DNA from: Micromonospora sp. WMMD812
GTDB lineage: Bacteria > Actinomycetota > Actinomycetes > Mycobacteriales > Micromonosporaceae
DNA: 64,000 nt
Direction of reading: 5' to 3'
Assembly (NCBI RefSeq): GCF_027497215.1
Contig: NZ_CP114904.1
Span: 5,913,501 to 5,977,500, forward strand
The translations under genes and the position numbers were made by a program. The notes under the pieces are model-generated. The model saw only the letters and a program-made list of their open reading frames with translations, was not told the origin of the DNA and searched no databases. Below are positions 35,092-43,641 of this stretch, piece by piece; the stretch's first letter is position 1; each line of letters starts with the position of its first letter.

Positions 35092-36422
35092 GCGAACGGG
35101 ACGAGATCGCCGTGGTCGGCGCCGGGCTGGCCGGCTGCCTGACGGCCTGCTTCCTGGCCCGGCGGGGCTACCGGGTGGCGCTCTACGAGCGGCGGCCCGA
35201 TCCGCGCACCGGGCGGGTGGAGCGGGGCCGCTCGATCAACCTGGCGCTCTCCGAGCGCGGGCTGGACGCCCTGCGCCGGATCGGCCTGGACGAGCAGGTG
35301 ATGGCGGACGCACTGCCGATGCGCGGCCGGATGATCCACCCGGTGGCGGGGGAGCCGCAGTTCCAGTCGTACAGCGCGGCCGGGGACCGGGCGATCAACT
35401 CGATCAGCCGGGGCGCGCTGAACAACGCGCTGCTCGACGCGGCCGCGGCGCTGCCCGGGGTGCGGATCGCCTTCGACCACCGGCTCGTCGGGCTCGACCC
35501 GGCCAGCGGCGACATGACCTTCGAGACCCCGCAGGGCAAGGTCGGGGCGACCGCGCGGGTCGTCCTCGGCGCCGACGGGGCCGGCTCGGCCGTCCGCGGG
35601 CAGCTGCTCGGGCACGGGCTGCTGACCGAGAGCCTGGACTTCCTCGACTACGGCTACAAGGAGCTCAGCATCCCGCCGCTGGGCGGAGACTTCGCGCTCG
35701 ACCCGGACGCGCTGCACATCTGGCCGCGCGGCACCTCGATGATGATCGCCCTGCCCAACCCGGACCGCTCCTTCACCTGCACGCTCTTCTGGCCCACCCA
35801 CGGCACGGCCAGCTTCGCCTCGCTGGGCAGCCCGGCGGCGATCGAGCGGCACTTCGCCGAGCACTACCCGGACCTGATCGCGCTCGCCCCGAACCTGGTC
35901 GACGACTACCAGCACAACCCGGTCGGCGTGCTCGGCACCGTGCGCTGCACACCGTGGCAGGTGGACGGGAAGGTCGGCCTGCTGGGCGACGCGGCGCACG
36001 CCATCGTGCCGTTCTACGGACAGGGCGCGAACTGCGCCTTCGAGGACGTCGTCGAGCTGGACCGGTGCCTGGACGAGTGCGACGACGACTGGGCGGTGGC
36101 GCTGCCGGTGTTCCAGCGGCGCCGGCGGGAGAACGCCGAGGCGATCGCCCGGATGGCGCTGGCGAACTTCGTGGAGATGCGGGACAAGGTCGCCTCGCCG
36201 GTGTTCCAGACACGCAAGCGGGTCGAGCACGCCCTGGAGCGGGCGCTGCCCGGCCGGTACGTTTCGCAGTACGAACTGGTGTCCTTCACCACCACCCCGT
36301 ACGCCGAGGTGCGCCGCCGGGTGCGCCGGCAGCACCGGGCGCTCGGCGCGGTCGCCGCCGGCGCCGCGGCCCTGCTGGCCGGCGCGGTGGGCGTGGTGCT
36401 CAGCCGAGGGAGGCGTCGATGA
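35088..36422 (+). CDS. kmo: Kynurenine 3-monooxygenase
   Basis: A 444-aa FAD monooxygenase hydroxylating kynurenine. IAVVGAGLAGCLTACFLARR is the dinucleotide fold; ERGRSINLALSERGLDALR and SISRGALNNALLDAA follow. GLLGDAAHAIVPFYGQGANC and AFEDVVELDR form the second flavin motif. The last ~25 residues (ALGAVAAGAAALLAGAVGVV, then basic) form a probable membrane anchor, as in mitochondrial KMO. The stop overlaps the next gene (ATGA). Confidence 0.94.
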   Translation: MSERDEIAVVGAGLAGCLTACFLARRGYRVALYERRPDPRTGRVERGRSINLALSERGLDALRRIGLDEQVMADALPMRGRMIHPVAGEPQFQSYSAAGDRAINSISRGALNNALLDAAAALPGVRIAFDHRLVGLDPASGDMTFETPQGKVGATARVVLGADGAGSAVRGQLLGHGLLTESLDFLDYGYKELSIPPLGGDFALDPDALHIWPRGTSMMIALPNPDRSFTCTLFWPTHGTASFASLGSPAAIERHFAEHYPDLIALAPNLVDDYQHNPVGVLGTVRCTPWQVDGKVGLLGDAAHAIVPFYGQGANCAFEDVVELDRCLDECDDDWAVALPVFQRRRRENAEAIARMALANFVEMRDKVASPVFQTRKRVEHALERALPGRYVSQYELVSFTTTPYAEVRRRVRRQHRALGAVAAGAAALLAGAVGVVLSRGRRR

Positions 36423-37927
36423 CCGTCACCTGGGATCCGCGGTTGATGACCGGGCGGGCGCCGGACGGCCCGGTCCTGCTGCGCAACTTCGTCGGCGGCG
36501 AGTTCGTCGACGTCGGCCGCACCTTCACCAAGCGCAGTCCGGTGACCGGCGAACCGGTCTTCGAGGTGGCCGAGGCCGACGCGTCCGGTGTGGACGACGC
36601 GGTGGCCGCCGCACGGGCCGCGCTGCGCGGCCCGTGGGGCCGGATGGGCGAGCGGGAGCGCGCCGAGGTGCTGCGCCGGGTCGCCGACGAGCTGGAACGC
36701 CGGTTCGACGATCTGGTCACCGCCGAGGTGGCGGACACCGGGAAGTCGATCTCCCAGGCCCGCACGCTGGACATCCCGCGCGGCGCCGCGAACTTCCGGG
36801 CGTTCGCCGAGATCGTCGCGACCGCTCCCACCGAGTCGTTCACCACGGTCACCCCGACCGGCGGCCGGGCGCTCAACTACGCGGTCCGCAAGCCCGTCGG
36901 CGTGGTGGCCGTCGTCGTGCCGTGGAACCTGCCGCTACTCCTGCTGACCTGGAAGGTGGCGCCGGCACTCGCCTGCGGCAACGCGGTGGTGGTCAAGCCC
37001 AGCGAGGAGACGCCGGCGTCGGCGACGCTGCTCGCCGAGGTGATGGCGGCAGCCGGCGTACCGGCCGGGGTCTTCAATCTGGTGCACGGCTTCGGGCCGG
37101 ACTCGGCGGGGGAGTTCCTCACCCGGCACCCCGGCGTCGACGCGATCACCTTCACCGGGGAGTCGGCGACCGGCAGCGCCATCATGCGCGCCGCCGCCGA
37201 CGGGGTGAAGGCGGTGAGCTTCGAGCTGGGCGGCAAGAACGCCGGGCTGGTCTTCGCCGACGCCGACCTGGACGCCGCGGTGGCCGGCTCGGTCCGGTCC
37301 AGCTTCACCAACGGCGGCCAGGTCTGCCTCTGCACCGAGCGCATCTACGTGCAGCGGCCGGTCTTCGAGGAGTTCACCGCGCGGCTGGCGAAGCGTGCCG
37401 GCGAGCTGGCGTACGGCTGGCCGGCCGACGAGGCCACGGTGAACATGCCGCTGATCTCGCACACCCACCGGGGCAAGGTGCTAGGCCACTACGACCTGGC
37501 CCGCGCCGAGGGCGCCGAGGTGCTCGCCGGGGGCGGGACGCCGCGCTTCGGCGACGCCCGTGACGGTGGCGCGTACGTGCAGCCGACGGTGCTGACCGGG
37601 CTCGGCCCGGATGCCCGGACCAACCGCGAGGAGATCTTCGGGCCGGTGGTCCACGTCGCCCCGTTCGACGACGAGGACGAGGCGTACGCCCTCGCGAACG
37701 GCACCGAGTACGGGTTGGCGGCGACCGTGTGGACCCGGGACGTGGGCCGGGCGCACCGGGCCGGCGCCCGGCTGGACGCCGGCATCGTCTGGGTCAACAC
37801 CTGGTTCCTGCGCGACCTGCGCACCCCGTTCGGCGGGGTGAAGGCGTCCGGCATCGGCCGCGAGGGCGGCGTGCACTCGCTGGGCTTCTACTCCGAGCTG
37901 ACCAACGTCTGCGTGGACATGTCATGA
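36419..37927 (+). CDS. 2-aminomuconate (or 2-hydroxymuconate) semialdehyde dehydrogenase
   Basis: A 502-aa NAD-dependent aldehyde dehydrogenase. VVPWNLPLLLLTWKVAPALA, VKPSEETPASATLLAEV, FTGESATGSAI, catalytic Glu in SFELGGKNAG and nucleophile Cys in FTNGGQVCLCTERIYV, then NREEIFGPVVHVAPF. These match the AmnC/XylG/DmpC subgroup. Its place between kmo and the meta-cleavage genes makes 2-aminomuconic semialdehyde the likely substrate. ATG 36419 overlaps kmo; its stop overlaps the second relay mini-ORF. Confidence 0.92.
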   Translation: MTVTWDPRLMTGRAPDGPVLLRNFVGGEFVDVGRTFTKRSPVTGEPVFEVAEADASGVDDAVAAARAALRGPWGRMGERERAEVLRRVADELERRFDDLVTAEVADTGKSISQARTLDIPRGAANFRAFAEIVATAPTESFTTVTPTGGRALNYAVRKPVGVVAVVVPWNLPLLLLTWKVAPALACGNAVVVKPSEETPASATLLAEVMAAAGVPAGVFNLVHGFGPDSAGEFLTRHPGVDAITFTGESATGSAIMRAAADGVKAVSFELGGKNAGLVFADADLDAAVAGSVRSSFTNGGQVCLCTERIYVQRPVFEEFTARLAKRAGELAYGWPADEATVNMPLISHTHRGKVLGHYDLARAEGAEVLAGGGTPRFGDARDGGAYVQPTVLTGLGPDARTNREEIFGPVVHVAPFDDEDEAYALANGTEYGLAATVWTRDVGRAHRAGARLDAGIVWVNTWFLRDLRTPFGGVKASGIGREGGVHSLGFYSELTNVCVDMS

Positions 37928-37998
37928 GCGAGCGGATCATCAGCACAGTGCGTCGGAGACCTCGTGACGGGTCCGAGCGCAGCGAGGAGCCGGCATGA
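37924..37998 (+). repeat. Relay repeat copy 2: mini-ORF with ATGA overlaps on both sides
   Basis: A 24-codon ORF starts MSERIISTVRRRPRDGSERS and ends EEPA. It starts on the dehydrogenase stop and ends on the hydratase start, both as ATGA. GAGGAG five bases before the downstream ATG is its built-in ribosome site. Compared with copy 1 (35008-35091) it lacks a nine-base CAGCGAGCG block near the start, but has the same beginning, the same CCTCGTGACGG core and the same GCCGGCATGAGC end. Confidence 0.75.
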
Positions 37999-38792
37999 GC
38001 GTTGACGTAGAAGCCGCGAACCGCGAACTGGCGGAGGCGCGCAGCAGCGGCAAGCCGTGCCCGCCGCTGCGCGGGCGGCTGCTGCCGGAGGGGGACGTCG
38101 AGGCGGCGTACCGGGTGCAGCAGCTCCAGACGCGGGCCTGGCAGGGCCGGGGCGAGCGCCGGGTGGGCGCGAAGATCGGGTTGACCTCGCGGGCGGTGCA
38201 GGAGACCTTCGGCGTCTTCCAACCCGATTTCGGGATCCTCACCGACGCGATGGCGGTCGGCGACGGGGTCGAGGTGCCGATGGACCGGCTGCTCCAGCCG
38301 CGGGTGGAGGCGGAGATCGCCTTCGTGCTCGCCGCGGACCTCACCGACGAGCGGGTCACCACCGTCGACGTGATCCGGGCCGTGGACCACCTGCTGCCGG
38401 CCATCGAGATCGTCGACTCGCGGATCGCCGGCTGGGACATCTCCATCGTGGACACGGTCGCCGACAACGCCTCCAGCGGCCTGTTCGTGCTCGGCACCAC
38501 GCCCCGCCGGCTGGCCGACGTGGACCTGCGGCTGTGCGGGATGGTCCTCGAGCACGCCGGGGAGCCGGTGTCGGTCGGCGCCGGGGCCGCGTGCCTCGGC
38601 AACCCGCTGCACGCGCTGGAGTGGCTGGCCGGCACGCTGGCCCGCGCCGGCGACCCGCTGCGCGCCGGGGACGTGGTGCTCTCCGGGGCGCTCGGCCCGA
38701 TGGTGCCGGTGACGCCCGGCGCGGCGTACGAGGCGCGGATCTCCGGTCTCGGCTCGGTGCGGACCTGCTTCTCGAAGGACGGTGACCGGTGA
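37995..38792 (+). CDS. 2-oxopent-4-enoate hydratase (DmpE-like)
   Basis: A 265-aa member of the hydratase/decarboxylase family, adding water to 2-oxopent-4-enoate. [20 protein letters not shown] with [10 protein letters not shown] is the hydratase-type signature. [34 protein letters not shown] and [13 protein letters not shown] carry the metal-binding acids. The paralogue at 40812 has the decarboxylase-type signature instead, so the two roles can be separated. GTG overlap of 4 nt with the next gene. Confidence 0.9.
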   Translation: MSVDVEAANRELAEARSSGKPCPPLRGRLLPEGDVEAAYRVQQLQTRAWQGRGERRVGAKIGLTSRAVQETFGVFQPDFGILTDAMAVGDGVEVPMDRLLQPRVEAEIAFVLAADLTDERVTTVDVIRAVDHLLPAIEIVDSRIAGWDISIVDTVADNASSGLFVLGTTPRRLADVDLRLCGMVLEHAGEPVSVGAGAACLGNPLHALEWLAGTLARAGDPLRAGDVVLSGALGPMVPVTPGAAYEARISGLGSVRTCFSKDGDR

Positions 38793-39754
38793 CTACCGGT
38801 GTGGCGGTGATCGGTTCCGGGAACATCGGGACCGACCTGATGATCAAGGTGCTCCGGCTCAGCGAAAGCCTCCGGATGGTGGCGATGGCGGGCATCGACC
38901 CGGAGTCGGACGGGCTGGCCCGGGCCCGCCGGCTCGGCGTGGCGACCACCGCCGAGGGCGTGGACGGCCTGGTCGCGATGCCCGAGTTCGCCGACGTCGA
39001 GCTGGTCTTCGACGCGACCTCGGCGGGGGCGCACCGGCACAACGACGCGGTGCTGCGCGCGCACGGCCGGACGGTGATCGACCTGACCCCGGCCGCGATC
39101 GGCCCGTACGTGGTGCCGCCGGTCAACCTCGACGAGCACCTGCGCGAGACCAACGTCAACATGGTCACCTGCGGCGGTCAGGCCACCGTGCCGATCGTCG
39201 CCGCGGTGGGCCGGGTCACCCCGGTCGCGTACGGCGAGATCGTCGCCTCGATCGCCTCGAAGTCGGCCGGGCCGGGCACCCGGGCCAACATCGACGAGTT
39301 CACCGAGACCACCGCCCGCGCCATCGAGGTGGTCGGCGGCGCCGAGCGGGGCAAGGCGATCATCGTGCTCAACCCGGCCGACCCGCCGCTGCTGATGCGC
39401 GACACCGTCTACTGCCTCTGCCCGGACGCCGACGCCGACCAGGCCGCGATCGCCGCCTCCGTCGCCGACATGGTGGCCACCGTGCAGGAGTACGTGCCGG
39501 GCTACCGGCTCAAGCAGGACGTGCAGTTCGACCGCGTCGACACGTACGTGCCGTCGCTGGGGCGGCACCTTACCGGGCTCCAGGTCGCCGTCTTCCTGGA
39601 GGTCTCCGGCGCCGGGCACTACCTGCCCGCGTACGCCGGGAACCTGGACATCATGACCTCGGCCGCGCTGCGCACCGCGGAGCGACTGGTGGCCCTGCGG
39701 TCGGCGGCGGCCGGCCGCGCCGCCGCGCCGGACGCCGTGGAGGTGACCGCATGA
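38789..39754 (+). CDS. Acetaldehyde dehydrogenase (acetylating), DmpF-like
   Basis: A 321-aa enzyme converting acetaldehyde, CoA and NAD to acetyl-Co[20 protein letters not shown] is the NAD fold; the catalytic cysteine lies in [40 protein letters not shown] and [20 protein letters not shown] are family hallmarks. In this family it forms a substrate-channelling complex with the aldolase encoded next (4-nt GTGA/ATGA overlaps). Confidence 0.94.
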   Translation: MTTGVAVIGSGNIGTDLMIKVLRLSESLRMVAMAGIDPESDGLARARRLGVATTAEGVDGLVAMPEFADVELVFDATSAGAHRHNDAVLRAHGRTVIDLTPAAIGPYVVPPVNLDEHLRETNVNMVTCGGQATVPIVAAVGRVTPVAYGEIVASIASKSAGPGTRANIDEFTETTARAIEVVGGAERGKAIIVLNPADPPLLMRDTVYCLCPDADADQAAIAASVADMVATVQEYVPGYRLKQDVQFDRVDTYVPSLGRHLTGLQVAVFLEVSGAGHYLPAYAGNLDIMTSAALRTAERLVALRSAAAGRAAAPDAVEVTA

Positions 39755-40815
39755 CCGACCTGTACATCCAGGACGTGACGCTGCGCGACGGCATGCACGC
39801 CATCGCGCACCGGTACACGGTGGACCAGGTGCGGACCATCGCCGCCGCGCTGGACGCGGCCGGGGTGGCCGCGATCGAGGTGGCGCACGGCGACGGGCTG
39901 GCCGGCTCCAGCGTCAACTACGGCCACGGCGCGGCTAGCGACGCCGACTGGATCGCTGCCGCCGCCGAGGTGCTGACGAGCGCGAGGCTGACCACCCTGC
40001 TGCTGCCCGGCATCGGCACCATCGCCGACCTTAAGGCCGCGAAGGCGCTCGGGGTGACCAGCGTCCGGATCGCGACCCACTGCACCGAGGCGGACATCTC
40101 CGCCCAGCACATCTCGTGGGCGCGGGAGAACGGCATGGACGTCTCCGGGTTCCTGATGATGTCGCACATGAACGACCCGGCCGGGTTGGCCGCCCAGGCC
40201 CGGCTCATGGAGTCGTACGGCGCGCACTGCGTCTACGTCACCGACTCCGGCGGCCGGCTGCTGATGGCCGACGTGGCCGAGCGGGTCGACGCGTACCGGC
40301 AGGTCCTCGACCCGGCGACGCAGATCGGCATCCACGCCCACCACAACCTCTCGCTGGGCGTGGCGAACAGTGTGGTGGCCGTCGAGCACGGCCGCGTCGC
40401 CGGGGCGGGTCCGGCGGGCCCGGACGCGCCGCACGGCCGGACGGTCCGGGTGGACGCGTCGCTGGCCGGGCAGGGCGCCGGCGCCGGCAACGCCCCGCTG
40501 GAGGTCTTCGTGGCGGTGGCCGAGCTGCACGGCTGGAAGCACGACTGTGACGTGTTCGCGTTGATGGACGCCGCCGACGACCTGGTCCGGCCGTTGCAGG
40601 ACCGGCCCGTCCAGGTGGACCGCGAGACGCTCTCGCTGGGGTACGCGGGGGTCTACTCCAGCTTCCTGCGGCACGCCGAACGCGCCTCGGCGAGGTACGG
40701 GGTCGACGTCCGCTCGATCCTGGTCGAGCTGGGCCGGCGCCGGATGGTCGGCGGCCAGGAGGACATGATCGTCGACGTGGCGCTGGACCTGGCGGGCAGG
40801 GAGAAGAACGCATGA
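39751..40815 (+). CDS. 4-hydroxy-2-oxovalerate aldolase (DmpG-like) with a 15-residue insertion
   Basis: A 354-aa aldolase splitting 4-hydroxy-2-oxovalerate into pyruvate and acetaldehyde. [27 protein letters not shown] and [20 protein letters not shown] are the catalytic/Mn-binding parts; [19 protein letters not shown] follows. Between VAVEHGR and VRVDAS there is an extra [15 protein letters not shown] not normally found. It is encoded by 45 bp flanked by 9-bp direct repeats GCACGGCCG (40386-40394, 40431-40439). The insertion is in frame and sits on a loop before the conserved DASLAG, so activity may be retained. Confidence 0.93.
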   Translation: MTDLYIQDVTLRDGMHAIAHRYTVDQVRTIAAALDAAGVAAIEVAHGDGLAGSSVNYGHGAASDADWIAAAAEVLTSARLTTLLLPGIGTIADLKAAKALGVTSVRIATHCTEADISAQHISWARENGMDVSGFLMMSHMNDPAGLAAQARLMESYGAHCVYVTDSGGRLLMADVAERVDAYRQVLDPATQIGIHAHHNLSLGVANSVVAVEHGRVAGAGPAGPDAPHGRTVRVDASLAGQGAGAGNAPLEVFVAVAELHGWKHDCDVFALMDAADDLVRPLQDRPVQVDRETLSLGYAGVYSSFLRHAERASARYGVDVRSILVELGRRRMVGGQEDMIVDVALDLAGREKNA

Positions 40816-41585
40816 TCGGGCCGGACACGACCGGAATCGCCGAGCGGCTCGGCGCGGCGGCGGACAGCGCCACCGCGATCCCCCAGCTCGCGGCCGAGAC
40901 CGGGCTGGACGCCGACGCCGCGTACGCGGTGCAGACCGCGCTGCTCCAGCGCCGCCTGGACCGGGGCGAGCGGCTGGTCGGGCTCAAGATGGGGCTCACC
41001 AGCCGGGCGAAGATGGCCCAGGTCGGGGTGGACGAGGTGATCTGGGGACGGCTCACCGACGTGATGCGGGTACCCGACGGGGGCGTCGTCGACGTCGGCG
41101 CGTACATCCACCCGCGGGTGGAGCCGGAGGTGGCGTTCCTGCTGGACCGGCTGCCCGAGCCGGGCGAGCCGGTGGGTGACTTCACCGACGCGGTCCGCGC
41201 GGTCGCGCCGGCGATCGAGCTGATCGACTCCCGGTACGCCAACTTCACCTTCTCGCTGCCGGACGTGATCGCCGACAACACGTCGGCCGCCGCGTTCGTC
41301 GTGGGTCCCTGGTCCCCGGTGCCGGACGGGCTGGAGAACCTGGGCGTCCTGCTGGAGGTCGACGGGCGGGTGGCACAGGTCGGCTCGACCGCGGCGATCC
41401 TCGGCGACCCGCGACGGGCGCTGGACGAGGGGATCCGGCTCGCCGGGCGGCACGGCGTACGGCTGCGCGAGGGCTGGGTCTTCCTGGCCGGCGCGGCCAC
41501 CGCCGCCGTGCCGCTGCGCCCGGGCGCCCACGTCCGTGCCGTGGTCGAGAAGCTCGGCGCGGCCTCGCTGCGGGCGGCGTCGTGA
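40812..41585 (+). CDS. 4-oxalocrotonate decarboxylase (DmpH-like)
   Basis: A 257-aa paralogue of the hydratase at 37995. [20 protein letters not shown], then [10 protein letters not shown], matches the decarboxylase branch (GxKMGLTSxAKMxQMGV). [21 protein letters not shown] and [16 protein letters not shown] carry the metal site. It would decarboxylate 2-oxohex-enedioate made by the upstream deamination. 4-nt overlaps with both neighbours. Confidence 0.9.
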   Translation: MIGPDTTGIAERLGAAADSATAIPQLAAETGLDADAAYAVQTALLQRRLDRGERLVGLKMGLTSRAKMAQVGVDEVIWGRLTDVMRVPDGGVVDVGAYIHPRVEPEVAFLLDRLPEPGEPVGDFTDAVRAVAPAIELIDSRYANFTFSLPDVIADNTSAAAFVVGPWSPVPDGLENLGVLLEVDGRVAQVGSTAAILGDPRRALDEGIRLAGRHGVRLREGWVFLAGAATAAVPLRPGAHVRAVVEKLGAASLRAAS

Positions 41586-42010
41586 CGGGCGACGCGCGGG
41601 TCGTCGCGGGGAAGGCCGTCCCGCGCGGGGCCTTCCCGCACGTCAAGGTCGCCGGCGGCTTCGTCTTCGTCTCCGGTACGTCGTCCCGCCGGCCGGACAA
41701 CACGTTCGCCGGCGTCGAGGTGGACGAGTTCGGCACCACCGACCTGGACATCCGGGCACAGACCCGGGCCGTGATCGAGAACATCCGGGACCTGCTGCGC
41801 TCGGTCGGCGCCGACCTGTCCGACCTGGTCCAGGTGACCTCGTACCTGGTGAACATGAACGACTTCGGCGGCTACAACGAGGTCTGGGCGGAGTTCTTCG
41901 ACGCCACCGGGCCCACCCGCACCACCGTGGCGGTGCACCAGCTGCCGCACCCGCACCTGCTCATCGAGATTCAGGCCGTGGCCCTACTTCCCCCAGGAGG
42001 TCAGTCGTGA
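41582..42010 (+). CDS. 2-aminomuconate deaminase, RidA/YjgF family
   Basis: A 142-aa RidA-fold protein, probably a homotrimer. [40 protein letters not shown] and [20 protein letters not shown] are typical, ending [15 protein letters not shown]. Its length and place between the decarboxylase and 3-hydroxyanthranilate dioxygenase genes match NbaF-type 2-aminomuconate deaminases rather than general RidA. GTG start overlaps the previous stop; GGAGG in its 3' end serves the next gene. Confidence 0.87.
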   Translation: MTGDARVVAGKAVPRGAFPHVKVAGGFVFVSGTSSRRPDNTFAGVEVDEFGTTDLDIRAQTRAVIENIRDLLRSVGADLSDLVQVTSYLVNMNDFGGYNEVWAEFFDATGPTRTTVAVHQLPHPHLLIEIQAVALLPPGGQS

Positions 42011-42531
42011 GCGAGATCGCCGAGCCCTTCAGCTTTCCCGGCTGGATCGTGGAGAACCAGCACCTGCTCAAGCCGCCGGTCGGCAACAAGGAGATGTTGC
42101 CGGGCAGCGACGACTTCATCGTCATGGTGGTCGGCGGGCCGAACCAGCGCACCGACTTCCACGTCGACCCGTACGAAGAGTTCTTCTACCAGGTCAAGGG
42201 CAACATGCACGTCAACCTGATGCTCCCGGAGGGACCGCGTACGGTGCACGTCCGCGAGGGTCAGATGTGGATGCTGCCCCGCAACACCCCGCACTCGCCG
42301 CAGCGGCCGGAGCCCGGCTCGATCGGGATGGTGATCGAGCGGGTCCGCGAGGAGGGCACGCTGGAGAAGTTCCGGTGGTACTGCCCGGAGTGCAGCCACC
42401 AGGTGCACGAGGTCGAGCTGCAGGTCCGCGACATCGCCGCCGACCTGCCGCCGGTCTTCCAGGCGTTCTACGCCGACGAGAAGGCGCGGACCTGCACCAA
42501 CTGCGGCGCGCTGCACCCGGGCAAGGGTTGA
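42007..42531 (+). CDS. 3-hydroxyanthranilate 3,4-dioxygenase
   Basis: A 174-aa cupin opening the 3-hydroxyanthranilate ring. Iron ligands are His52 ([11 protein letters not shown]), Glu58 and His96 (NTPHSPQRP). A C-terminal rubredoxin-like metal site, [10 protein letters not shown] with [10 protein letters not shown], is that of the bacterial enzyme. The product, ACMS, is the substrate of the next gene, whose ATG overlaps its stop by 1 nt (TGATG). Confidence 0.95.
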   Translation: MSEIAEPFSFPGWIVENQHLLKPPVGNKEMLPGSDDFIVMVVGGPNQRTDFHVDPYEEFFYQVKGNMHVNLMLPEGPRTVHVREGQMWMLPRNTPHSPQRPEPGSIGMVIERVREEGTLEKFRWYCPECSHQVHEVELQVRDIAADLPPVFQAFYADEKARTCTNCGALHPGKG

Positions 42532-43565
42532 TGCCCGGTCCCGCCGCGGGCCTGCCGGGCCCGGCCCGCTCGCCGGTCGTGGACGTGCACACGCACGTCG
42601 TACCCAAGGGGTGGCCGGACCTCGGCGCCGCCTGCGGCGGGTCCGGCTGGCCCTGGCTGCGGGTCGACTCGGAGCGCGCCGCCATGATCATGGTCGGCGA
42701 GACCGAGTTCCGGCCGGTCGGCGCCGAGTGCTGGGACGCGGCCACGCGGCTGGCCGACATGGACGCCGACGGGGTCGACGTCCAGGTCGTCTCGCCCACC
42801 CCGGTCTTCTTCAGCTACGACCGGCCCGCCGACCAGGCGGTGAAGGTGGCCCGCATCTTCAACGACCGCACCCTGGAGGTCACCGCCGGCGGCGGGCAGC
42901 GGCTCGTGCCGTTCTGCCAGGTGCCGTTGCAGGACCCGGACGCGGCCTGCGCCGAGCTGGACCGCTGCCTCGCCGCCGGGCACGTGGGTGTCGAGATCGG
43001 CAACCACGTCGGGGACCGCGACCTGGACGACGAGGGCGTGGTCACCTTCCTCCAGCACTGCGCGCGGGTGGGCGCCCCGGTCTTCGTCCACCCGTGGGAC
43101 ATGCCGGGCGGTCCCCGCCTGGACCGGTGGATGGCCCGCTGGCTGACCGGCATGCCGGCCGAGACGCACCTGTCGGTGCTGGCGATGATCCTCGGCGGCG
43201 TCTTCGACCGGGTCCCGGCCACGCTGCGGATCTGCTTCGCGCACGGCGGCGGCAGCTTCCCGTTCTGGCTCGGCCGCGCCGACAACGCCTGGCACCGCCG
43301 GGGCGACCTGGTTCGCGGCGCCTCCACCGCGCCGCCCAGCTCGTACGTCGACCGTTTCCACGTGGACTCGGTGGTCTTCGAGCCGGCCGCGCTGCGGCTG
43401 CTCGTGGACACCGTGGGGGAGGACCGGGTGCTGGTCGGCAGCGACTACCCGTACCCGCTGGGCGAGCGGCCGGTCGGGCAGGTGGTGCGCAAGGCGGACT
43501 TCCTCACCGCCGACCAGCGCGACAAGCTGCTCTCCCGCAACGCGCTGCGCTTCCTGTACGGCTGA
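42531..43565 (+). CDS. 2-amino-3-carboxymuconate-6-semialdehyde decarboxylase (ACMSD)
   Basis: A 344-aa amidohydrolase-fold decarboxylase. VVDVHTHVVPKGWP supplies two metal histidines, PVFVHPWDMPGG another, and VLVGSDYPYPLGE the aspartate. WLTGMPAETHLSVLAMILGG and FAHGGGSFPFWLGR are family-specific. It commits ACMS away from spontaneous quinolinate formation towards 2-aminomuconic semialdehyde. Last gene of the kynurenine operon. Confidence 0.93.
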   Translation: MPGPAAGLPGPARSPVVDVHTHVVPKGWPDLGAACGGSGWPWLRVDSERAAMIMVGETEFRPVGAECWDAATRLADMDADGVDVQVVSPTPVFFSYDRPADQAVKVARIFNDRTLEVTAGGGQRLVPFCQVPLQDPDAACAELDRCLAAGHVGVEIGNHVGDRDLDDEGVVTFLQHCARVGAPVFVHPWDMPGGPRLDRWMARWLTGMPAETHLSVLAMILGGVFDRVPATLRICFAHGGGSFPFWLGRADNAWHRRGDLVRGASTAPPSSYVDRFHVDSVVFEPAALRLLVDTVGEDRVLVGSDYPYPLGERPVGQVVRKADFLTADQRDKLLSRNALRFLYG

Positions 43566-43629
43566 CCGCGCGTCCCACCCTCGCCCGCCGACTCGGCGCG
43601 TGAGAGGTGCGTCCGGCCGGGCAGCCCGG

Positions 43630-43635
43630 CAGGAT
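43630..43635 (+). promoter_or_regulatory. CAGGAT -10-like element before the amidase gene
   Basis: CAGGAT, six bases before ATG 43642; no Shine-Dalgarno. Suggests the amidase has its own promoter beside any read-through from the kynurenine operon. Confidence 0.45.
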
Positions 43636-43641
43636 GAGGGC

